From: Sulfurovum sp.
Lineage (GTDB): Bacteria > Campylobacterota > Campylobacteria > Campylobacterales > Sulfurovaceae
Direction of reading: 5' to 3'
Assembly: GCA_022729615.1 (NCBI GenBank)
Contig: DZAQ01000037.1
Span: 1-11,958 of the forward strand
Length of the DNA: 11,958 bases
Each line of letters starts with the position of its first letter. The first letter of the stretch is position 1. Positions 1-5,972 of this stretch are shown in pieces. The position numbers and the translations under genes were made by a program. The notes beneath the pieces are model-generated. The model searched no databases and had not been told where the DNA came from. It saw only the letters and a list, made by a program, of their open reading frames with translations.

Positions 1-917
1 TCTCCTACCATAACCCCATACTGCTCTTTGGCGCTGCTTCGCGCATAGGTAAGCGTGATTTTGGCGGCAAGGAGTCTCTCTTCGGGGGTGGCATGGCGTC
101 CAAGCAGGGCAAATGGACCGATTATATCGAGTGTTATAGGCAGGTATTTGTCGCTTGTTGTTTTCATGAGAGCCTCGTTATCCTCATGGTTTCTTCCTAC
201 TATCAACTTGGCGCCGTTGGGGAGTCTGAAGTGGCGTCCATACTTGAGGAGATCTATCTCATCGACCGTAAGGCTGTCATGGTCAATAAATTCTCGAAGG
301 CGGTTACTGAAGTGCTCATCAGTCAACAAACACCCCCCGCCCGGGCTCTCATAATCCTCCCAGCCATACTCTTTCGCCAAAGCAAGCTGTTTTTCTCTGC
401 TTCTGCCGGAGATATCATGGAGTTTTTCCCTCTCTATCCAGCCCTCTTTCTCCGGAGTGGTCGGCTCGAGCAGTTTGGCAGACATCGGACGCACGATCAA
501 ATGATCTGACTCATCCTCCGCCAACCGGACAACAAGCTTGAGCGCATCCGCTCTCTGGCTCATCGGGCGCTGTCCCAACACTTCTCCCGTGACCAAAAAT
601 GAGGCGCCCATCTTGGGCATCAGCCCCTTCGCCACACGAAACATATACCCGTGACAATCGATGCATGGATTGAAGTTTTTGCCGTACCCATGGATTGGAT
701 TGAAGAGAATTTTCTGAATATACTCATCCCGCACATCGACTATCTCAAGTGTCGCTCCTGCCCTCTGCGCCCTCTCCCGCATCAAAGCAGAGATATCCTT
801 GGTGCCGCCAAACCCTGTTTTGATATGCAGCGCTGTCACTTCGATCCCCTGATCAACGATCGCCTTGATAGCCAGCATACTATCAAGTCCTCCGCTAAAT
901 AATGCCAAAGCTTTCAT
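1..917 (-). CDS. PP-loop ATPase, MnmA/ThiI-like tRNA sulfurtransferase candidate with NFACT-R-like C-terminus (3' end beyond window)
   Basis: This is an open frame of 305 codons, read on the minus strand from ATG at 917-915, with no stop before the left edge, so it is partial. Residues 8-13 are SGGLDS, the ATP-pyrophosphatase P-loop. Residues 84-89 (PCIDCH) carry a Cys pair (C85, C88), and C196 sits in GGGCLLTD. This resembles the Cys arrangement of MnmA-type tRNA thiolases, which adenylate a tRNA uridine and then transfer sulfur. Residues 111-121 (GEVLGQRPMSQ) are typical of this MnmA-like group. The C-terminus (about 225-255, with GRNHEDNE) resembles the NFACT-R RNA-binding domain, so an RNA substrate is likely. 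A purine-rich SD (AAAGGGGGAG, 928-937) lies 10 nt upstream, inside the end of dnaG, and the start overlaps dnaG by 23 bp, suggesting translational coupling. Such proteins are often annotated ThiI-like, MnmA-like or argininosuccinate synthase-like. The substrate is unknown. Confidence 0.85.
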   Translation of the reverse strand, partial: MKALALFSGGLDSMLAIKAIVDQGIEVTALHIKTGFGGTKDISALMRERAQRAGATLEIVDVRDEYIQKILFNPIHGYGKNFNPCIDCHGYMFRVAKGLMPKMGASFLVTGEVLGQRPMSQRADALKLVVRLAEDESDHLIVRPMSAKLLEPTTPEKEGWIEREKLHDISGRSREKQLALAKEYGWEDYESPGGGCLLTDEHFSNRLREFIDHDSLTVDEIDLLKYGRHFRLPNGAKLIVGRNHEDNEALMKTTSDKYLPITLDIIGPFALLGRHATPEERLLAAKITLTYARSSAKEQYGVMVG

Positions 918-2556
918 ACGCGACCAACTCCCCCTTTTTCAATCTCGGAATTATATCTGTTTTTATTTTACGCATGTAGTGACTCTTTTTTTCGTAAGAG
1001 AGACTTGAGTTTTTCGCGATCGATTGGTACTGCTGCGTATAGTACCCGCTCAAAATCCAAAGAAGACTCTGCTTGAGCTCCTCCTCGCTCAAAGAACAGA
1101 TCGTCTCATCGATCATAAGTCCATCGAGCTGCAGATGATTTTGCCCACTTTGAAGCAGTGCTAGCAAAAGCGGCTCATACTCTCCGAACATACTGCTATC
1201 AAGCACATCAAGCACATCATCGATCAGAGTAGGTCTCTCCAGGAGTGTTTTGATAATTCCAAGAAGCGCGATATCCTCTTTTTTTTGTACTATTCGCTCT
1301 TTTGCTTTTTGATGTATCGCCCCTCTGGAAAAAAGCGATGCAGAAATACCCAGATGGGTTGCCGCAGTTTGTGTGTAAGCGTCTTGCATGATAGGGCTCA
1401 GAGAGGCAAGGTAGTGCTTGATAGCGCCAAAAGCAACCTCTTTTTCTCTGGGATTGGCAAGAGTATGAGAGCTTGCGATCGTCTCTATCACAAACGGGAT
1501 CAGCGGAGCTGCCGTCCTCAAGAGCCTTGAGACCTCTTCGCTTTTGTCTTGTGCGATCATATCGGCAGGGTCTTGACCTCCGGGGAAAAGCACAACACCC
1601 CCGTCAAAACCTGCGACACTCAACATTTGAGCAGCCTTGAGTGCGGCAGCGACTCCAGCCTTGTCTCCATCATACGCTAGAATGATGCGCGGTTCCCCTC
1701 TGCGCAAAAGCGGAAGGTGTTCAGCGGTCAGCGCGGTTCCAAGCGTCGCAACTGCTTCGCCAAATCCCGCCTGATGAAGCATGATCACATCAAGGTACCC
1801 CTCGCAAACAATCACTCTTTTGTTGGCATAGATGCGCTCTTTTGCTTTGTGATAGCCATAGAGGAGGCGCGATTTGTTGAAAAGTTTGGTCTGGGGAGAG
1901 TTGATATACTTTGCGGGATGATTTCCCATCGTGCGCCCCCCAAATCCCGCGATGCTGCCATTTGGCGAGTGGATAGGAAAAATGATTCTCTCCACAAGGC
2001 GCGCGTAGAGTTCATTTTTTTCACCTCGTGCGATAATCCCTGCCTCTTGCGCTTGCGGCAAAGGAAGATGTTGGTTTTGCAAAAAAGAGATGACACTTTG
2101 CGATGATCCCGCATACCCTATCTCAAATGCCTCGATAGAGCTGCCGCTCACCCCTCTGCTGCGGAGATACTGCCTTGCTGCTTCATTATAATCAAGATTT
2201 TTGACATACCACTGTTTGATGGCTTCAAGGATGCGTTTTGCTCCGTCATACTCGCTGGCGCCTTGCGTGTATTGAAGTGTAAAATTATGCATGGAAGCAA
2301 GTTTCTCGACCGCCTCAGGATAACTAAGCTTCTCTATCTCCATCACAAATTTGATACTGTCGCCGCCTGCACCGCATCCAAAACAGTGGTATATCTGCTT
2401 GGATGGGCTTACCACAAAGCTTGGCGTCTTCTCTCCGTGAAAAGGGCAATTTGCCTTGAAATTGGCGCCTGTTTTCTTGAGCTCAATATAACTGCCTATT
2501 ACATCAACGATGTCGATACTGTTTCTGAGTGACTCTATGGATGTGCTCTCTATCAT
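895..2556 (-). CDS. dnaG: DNA primase DnaG
   Basis: DnaG synthesises the RNA primers for DNA replication at the fork, in partnership with the replicative helicase. The frame extends upstream to ATG at 2583 (562 aa). I prefer the ATG at 2556 (553 aa) because it gives the usual N-terminus, MIESTSIESLRNSIDIVDVI. Counting from 2583, the CHC2 zinc-binding domain has C46, H49, C67 and C70 (CPFH and CFGC). The catalytic core has the GFGGR basic motif at 213-217. The TOPRIM domain has E261 (CEGYLDV), D305 and D307 (DGDKAG). The remaining roughly 200 residues are the weakly conserved helicase-interaction region. Length is normal for the family. Neither candidate ATG has an SD, and a TATAAT lies between them, so the mRNA may be leaderless. 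The gene is divergent from the TPR/rnhA/rnc operon, and its stop lies inside the downstream PP-loop gene. Confidence 0.97.
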   Translation of the reverse strand: MIESTSIESLRNSIDIVDVIGSYIELKKTGANFKANCPFHGEKTPSFVVSPSKQIYHCFGCGAGGDSIKFVMEIEKLSYPEAVEKLASMHNFTLQYTQGASEYDGAKRILEAIKQWYVKNLDYNEAARQYLRSRGVSGSSIEAFEIGYAGSSQSVISFLQNQHLPLPQAQEAGIIARGEKNELYARLVERIIFPIHSPNGSIAGFGGRTMGNHPAKYINSPQTKLFNKSRLLYGYHKAKERIYANKRVIVCEGYLDVIMLHQAGFGEAVATLGTALTAEHLPLLRRGEPRIILAYDGDKAGVAAALKAAQMLSVAGFDGGVVLFPGGQDPADMIAQDKSEEVSRLLRTAAPLIPFVIETIASSHTLANPREKEVAFGAIKHYLASLSPIMQDAYTQTAATHLGISASLFSRGAIHQKAKERIVQKKEDIALLGIIKTLLERPTLIDDVLDVLDSSMFGEYEPLLLALLQSGQNHLQLDGLMIDETICSLSEEELKQSLLWILSGYYTQQYQSIAKNSSLSYEKKSHYMRKIKTDIIPRLKKGELVAYESFGII

Positions 2557-2563
2557 AGATATA

Positions 2564-2592
2564 ATTATAGCCAAATGATCCATCCAAAAAGC
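2564..2592 (-). promoter_or_regulatory. Putative dnaG promoter (-10 TATAAT)
   Basis: On the minus strand, GCTATAAT (the TATAAT is at 2564-2569) matches the Campylobacter-type -10 consensus gnTAnaAT. It is preceded by a T-rich stretch (GCTTTTT, 2586-2592) where a -35 would fall; that lineage usually lacks a conserved -35. The expected transcription start, about 7 nt downstream, falls at or within 1-2 nt of the ATG at 2556. Transcription from this site would exclude the upstream ATG at 2583. The assignment is inferred from sequence alone. Confidence 0.5.
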
Positions 2593-2622
2593 ATACCATC
2601 ATCAAAAAATTGGTCTGCATAG

Positions 2623-2637
2623 GATATAATGAACACC
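2623..2637 (+). promoter_or_regulatory. Putative promoter of the TPR-rnhA-rnc-aroC operon
   Basis: GATATAAT (the TATAAT is at 2625-2630) matches the -10 consensus gnTAnaAT, predicting a transcription start near 2637 and a leader of about 80 nt. There is no recognisable -35, as is usual for the housekeeping sigma factor in Campylobacterota. It lies about 55 bp from the opposing dnaG -10, so the two operons probably fire divergently from one intergenic region. Confidence 0.5.
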
Positions 2638-2691
2638 ATTAAAATAGCGCTCTTTATTCCCTATCAAAATATTTGAGCGCTCAGATTACCC

Positions 2692-2723
2692 CAAGGAAGC
2701 ATTATGGCAAGGAAGCAGTGTGG
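2692..2723 (+). repeat. Tandem 16-bp duplication of the ribosome-binding/start region
   Basis: Two adjacent 16-bp units, 2692-2707 (CAAGGAAGCATTATGG) and 2708-2723 (CAAGGAAGCAGTGTGG), are identical at 14 of 16 positions. Each contains an SD-like AAGGA followed 6 nt later by a start codon: ATG at 2704 in unit 1 and GTG at 2720 in unit 2. Only the GTG opens the long TPR reading frame. Because 16 is not a multiple of three, the first ATG is in another frame and stops after seven codons. Confidence 0.85.
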
Positions 2724-2727
2724 ATAG
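2704..2727 (+). other. Seven-codon mini-ORF (possible leader peptide)
   Basis: ATG at 2704 has an SD (AAGGA, 2693-2697) at good spacing. It reads MARKQCG and stops at TAG (2725-2727), overlapping the GTG start of the TPR gene by 8 bp. It may be translated and couple translation to the downstream GTG by reinitiation, or it may be an inert by-product of the tandem duplication. There is no evidence that the peptide itself has a function. Confidence 0.25.
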
Positions 2728-3766
2728 CATACTCCCCTCCTATAGGGATCCGCTGTTTAGTCTTCTGATTATCATTGCACTTAGCCTTATTATCTCGATA
2801 CTCACCTATGGATGGGGGGTTTATCGCCAACAAAAAGACAAAAGCACACTGCGCAAATTTCTTGAGAAGTTTGAAAGCACAGAGTGCACATTGGATACTT
2901 CGAATATGCCCTTTGATACGGCGATGTTCAAGCCGCTTGCGCTGCTTGCTAAGGCCTTTGAAAATAGCGGCGAATACCACAAAGCGATCAATATCTACCT
3001 CTATCTCATCAAAAATACGGGCAATCTCATCGATAGAGATGATCTCATGGAGAGGCTTGGACAAACCTATCTGCGTGCAGGATTTCTGGAGCGCGCCAGA
3101 GGCATCTTCGCTGAGATCCTTCGCAAACGGCCGCGCTCACCGCATATACTTTATGAACTCGGGATTGTTTATGAGCTGCTGCGGGAATACGACAAAGCCT
3201 CAGAGATTATCGAGCCTCTTCGGGTGTTGGGTGAAGAGACCGGGGCGCTTGAGTCTTTTTTGAACTTTGAAAAAATTGCCTCAAACAAAAAAATGGCTCC
3301 GGAAGAAAAAACAGAGATACTCATCACGCTTCAGCAGGGAGAACCTTCGCTCTATCGTGCAACCGTGGCGCTGCTGTTTCGCCTCAACACCCAACAGGCA
3401 TGGGAGCAGATCCAAGGTCACTCCCTTCACTCTATTTTGGATATTTTGTGGTTTCTGCCCTACTCCCAACTTGATTTGGATATAATTAGCAAGGATTCAC
3501 GCCTACAAGCTATCTACTACGCAAAAGGTCATCTCAACCATCTCCCGACTGAAAAAAGCGGGATTTTTGCAATAGATTTATTGGTCGCCGGAAGGATAAG
3601 CGGCTTCGAGGAGGGGGATTTGCTTTTTAGCTATTTGTGCAAAAAATGCAAACAAAGTTTCCCGGTTCCTTTCACGAGATGCCCCAACTGTTTGGCGCTT
3701 CACACCTTACAAGTAGAGGAAAGTATTGCAAAAAAAAGCACTCAAACAGATTACTCTTTATTGTGA
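2720..3766 (+). CDS. LapB/YciM-like membrane-anchored TPR protein with C-terminal zinc-binding Cys motif
   Basis: The 348-aa protein starts at GTG 2720, with SD AAGGA (2709-2713) 6 nt upstream. An N-terminal hydrophobic helix (about 11-33) should anchor it in the inner membrane. About three TPR motifs follow (roughly 67-100, 105-138 and 140-173, including GEYHKAINIYLYLI and REYDKASEIIEPL), then a less clear helical region. The C-terminus holds CKKC (C307, C310) and CPNC (C321, C324), a rubredoxin/zinc-ribbon-type site. This order of anchor, TPRs and Cys4 tail matches LapB (YciM), which in E. coli works with FtsH to control LpxC and lipopolysaccharide synthesis. This protein is shorter and its zinc knuckle lacks the usual Trp, so LapB function is an inference. 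It heads the operon and its end overlaps rnhA by 41 bp. I recall a TPR protein at the same position in Campylobacter and Helicobacter. Confidence 0.85.
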   Translation: MDSILPSYRDPLFSLLIIIALSLIISILTYGWGVYRQQKDKSTLRKFLEKFESTECTLDTSNMPFDTAMFKPLALLAKAFENSGEYHKAINIYLYLIKNTGNLIDRDDLMERLGQTYLRAGFLERARGIFAEILRKRPRSPHILYELGIVYELLREYDKASEIIEPLRVLGEETGALESFLNFEKIASNKKMAPEEKTEILITLQQGEPSLYRATVALLFRLNTQQAWEQIQGHSLHSILDILWFLPYSQLDLDIISKDSRLQAIYYAKGHLNHLPTEKSGIFAIDLLVAGRISGFEEGDLLFSYLCKKCKQSFPVPFTRCPNCLALHTLQVEESIAKKSTQTDYSLL

Positions 3767-4169
3767 TGGCTCAAGTCTCGGCAATCCAGGTCCGGGCGGA
3801 TACGGCGGCATTTTACAATACCAAGAAAATCGTAAAACTTACAGCGGGGGCGAGGCGCATACGACCAACAACCGTATGGAACTCTTGGGCGTGATAGAGG
3901 GGCTCAGGATGCTTAAAGAGCCCTGCAAAGTCCATATCGTATCCGATAGCAGCTATGTCGTCAAAGCTATCAATGAGTGGCTGCAGGGCTGGGTCAAAAA
4001 GGATTTTGCCAAAGTCAAAAATGTAGATTTGTGGCAAGCCTATATCGAAGCTGCCAAAGTTCATACGATCAAGGCCTCTTGGGTCAAGGGACATGCCGGA
4101 CACAAAGAGAATGAAGAGTGCGACCTCCTCGCGAGAGCCGAAGCTGAGAAATTCAAAGAGAGACAATAG
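3726..4169 (+). CDS. rnhA: Ribonuclease HI
   Basis: RNase HI cleaves the RNA strand of RNA:DNA hybrids, removing R-loops and Okazaki primers in the cytoplasm. The 147-aa product is full length (E. coli has 155 aa). The DEDD catalytic residues are D14 (YCDGSSLGNPGPGG), E52 (TNNRMELL), D74 (VSDSSYVV) and D133. The assisting His is H123 in WVKGHAGHKENEECD. A basic stretch (LQGWVKKDFAKVKN, about 86-99) corresponds to the substrate-binding handle. It starts with TTG at 3726, supported by an SD (AGAGGA, 3715-3720) 5 nt upstream and by the lack of any ATG before the first catalytic Asp. The start lies 41 bp inside the TPR gene in a different frame, implying coupled translation. rnc follows 12 bp downstream. 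Confidence 0.97.
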   Translation: MQKKALKQITLYCDGSSLGNPGPGGYGGILQYQENRKTYSGGEAHTTNNRMELLGVIEGLRMLKEPCKVHIVSDSSYVVKAINEWLQGWVKKDFAKVKNVDLWQAYIEAAKVHTIKASWVKGHAGHKENEECDLLARAEAEKFKERQ

Positions 4170-4181
4170 AAGGGAGAGAGT

Positions 4182-4856
4182 TTGGAAGCCTATCAAGAAC
4201 TTGAAAAGAGAATCGGATATATATTCAAAGATAAGAGACTTATTATCGAGGCGCTGACACACAAAAGTTTTAAGAAGCCCTACAATAACGAGCGGCTGGA
4301 GTTTCTCGGGGATGCTGTGCTCGACCTCATCGTCGGCGAGTTTCTTTTTCATAAATTTGCCGACTCCGATGAGGGCATCCTCTCCAAAATTCGAGCTTCA
4401 CTTGTCAATGAAGGCGGTTTCACCCTGCTTGCCAGAGAGATCGGACTGGGCGGAGCCATCTATCTCTCTGCGGCTGAGGAGAATAACGACGGCAGACAGA
4501 AGCCATCACTCCTCTCCAATGCCTTTGAAGCGCTTGTCGGCGCTATCTATTTGGAGGCGGGTTTGGAAACTGCGAGAGATTTTGTTGTCAAACTTCTTGG
4601 CGAGTCGTATCAAAAAATTGATCTGCAGTCGCTCTCCAAAGACTACAAAACAGCGCTCCAAGAGCTTACTCAGGCAAGCCACGGGGTCACTCCGACTTAT
4701 GATCTTCTGCGCTCTTTCGGTCCTGACCACAAAAAAGAGTTTGAAATCGCTATACTTCTGGGCGGAGAAACCATCGCTACGGCACAGGGCAAGAGCAAAA
4801 AAGAGGCGCAGCAAAAAGCAGCATTTATCGCACTAGAAAAATTAAAAATCAACTAA
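4182..4856 (+). CDS. rnc: Ribonuclease III
   Basis: RNase III cleaves double-stranded RNA, including rRNA precursors and structured mRNAs. The 224-aa product has the signature ERLEFLGDAVLDL (38-50), with catalytic E40 and D44. E64 lies in DEGILSKIRASLV, and E116 in SNAFEALVGAIYL. A C-terminal dsRNA-binding domain spans about 154-222 and ends with GKSKKEAQQKAAFIALEKL. The position equivalent to E. coli D114 is N113 (AAT, 4518-4520), while the other acidic residues are intact, so activity is expected. The start is TTG at 4182, with a strong SD (AGGGAG, 4171-4176), 12 bp after the rnhA stop. The aroC start follows 12 bp after the rnc stop. Confidence 0.97.
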   Translation: MEAYQELEKRIGYIFKDKRLIIEALTHKSFKKPYNNERLEFLGDAVLDLIVGEFLFHKFADSDEGILSKIRASLVNEGGFTLLAREIGLGGAIYLSAAEENNDGRQKPSLLSNAFEALVGAIYLEAGLETARDFVVKLLGESYQKIDLQSLSKDYKTALQELTQASHGVTPTYDLLRSFGPDHKKEFEIAILLGGETIATAQGKSKKEAQQKAAFIALEKLKIN

Positions 4857-4868
4857 AGTACTGCAAAC

Positions 4869-5963
4869 ATGAATACATTTGGCAAAAAACTGACACTTAC
4901 AACCTTTGGAGAATCCCACGGCAAAGCATTAGGCTGCATCCTTGACGGCGTTCCGGCAGGTCTGGGGATCGACGAACTCTTCATACAAAACGAACTCGAC
5001 AAAAGAAAACCGGGCAAGAGTCCTCTTGAGACAGGCAGAAAAGAGGAGGATAGGGTAGAAATTCTCTCCGGTGTATTTGAGGGACAAAGTACCGGCACAC
5101 CGATTGCGATGGTCATCTACAATACCAACCAAAAAAGCAAAGATTATGAGAATGTCAAAGAGCTTTTCCGTCCCGGACATGCCGATTTTACCTATTATCA
5201 CAAGTATGGTATCAGAGACTACAGAGGCGGCGGCCGCTCAAGCGCCAGAGAGACGGCTGCCAGAGTCGCCGGCGGCGCTATCGCCAAGCTGATACTGAGA
5301 CAGATCGGGATCGAAATCGCCTCGGGCATTTGTGAAGTTGACGGCATCAAAGCCCAAAAGTATGATTTTGAGTATGCAAAAACAAGTAAAATGTTTGCGC
5401 TTGACCCTGTCGCAGAGCCGCTTCAGGAGGAGGCGATACTGCAGGCAAAGAGTCTGCATGACTCCGTAGGCGGTGTAGTCCTCACGCGCGCGACCGGTGT
5501 TCCGATCGGCCTAGGCGAACCGCTGTATTATAAACTTGATGCCCTGCTTGCCGAAGCGATGATGGGGATCAACGCCGCCAAAGGGGTTGAGATCGGGGAG
5601 GGGTTCCATGCGGCGCAAATGAGAGGTTCGCAAAATAATGATGCTATCACAAAAAATGGCTTTTCAAGCAACCACTCCGGAGGGGTTTTGGGAGGCATCA
5701 GCAACGGGGATACGCTTCTTGTCAAAACCTATTTCAAGCCGACACCGTCTATTTTCCAACAGCAGCACACCATCACCACATCCGGCGAGGAGGTCATCTG
5801 CGAACTCAAAGGGCGTCACGACCCTTGTGTGGCGATACGGGGCAGCGTCGTGTGCGAAGCGATGATGGCGCTTGTGCTCGCCGATATGGCGCTTCTTGGC
5901 ATGGGCAAAAAGATGGAGCATCTTACAATGCTCTACGGCAATTCTGCAACTTCAAAATCATAA
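4869..5963 (+). CDS. aroC: Chorismate synthase
   Basis: AroC catalyses the last shikimate-pathway step: 5-enolpyruvylshikimate-3-phosphate to chorismate, using reduced FMN. The 364-aa product carries the family signatures GESHGKALGCILDGVPAG (14-31, with H17), RPGHADFTYYHKYGIRDYRG (101-120, with H104), GGGRSSARETAARVAGG (120-136) and GRHDPCVAIR (315-324). Length is normal for the bacterial enzyme. It starts with ATG at 4869. No convincing SD lies in the 12-bp gap after rnc, so translation probably depends on coupling to rnc. The grouping rnhA-rnc-aroC is, from memory, shared with Helicobacter and Campylobacter. A following gene begins 9 bp after its stop. Confidence 0.97.
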   Translation: MNTFGKKLTLTTFGESHGKALGCILDGVPAGLGIDELFIQNELDKRKPGKSPLETGRKEEDRVEILSGVFEGQSTGTPIAMVIYNTNQKSKDYENVKELFRPGHADFTYYHKYGIRDYRGGGRSSARETAARVAGGAIAKLILRQIGIEIASGICEVDGIKAQKYDFEYAKTSKMFALDPVAEPLQEEAILQAKSLHDSVGGVVLTRATGVPIGLGEPLYYKLDALLAEAMMGINAAKGVEIGEGFHAAQMRGSQNNDAITKNGFSSNHSGGVLGGISNGDTLLVKTYFKPTPSIFQQQHTITTSGEEVICELKGRHDPCVAIRGSVVCEAMMALVLADMALLGMGKKMEHLTMLYGNSATSKS

Positions 5964-5972
5964 GGAATAACA

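Noticed and set aside
93..509. 138-codon plus-strand frame near the left edge
   Set aside because: The opposite strand encodes the PP-loop protein continuously through this region with conserved motifs, so this is a shadow.
2557..2583. Nine-codon N-terminal extension of dnaG (ATG at 2583)
   Set aside because: It has no SD, contains the likely -10 element, and makes the protein longer than the usual DnaG N-terminus. It is kept only as an alternative.
3813..4352. 179-codon open frame on the minus strand
   Set aside because: It runs antisense across rnhA and the start of rnc, both of which have intact catalytic motifs. No family features were seen.
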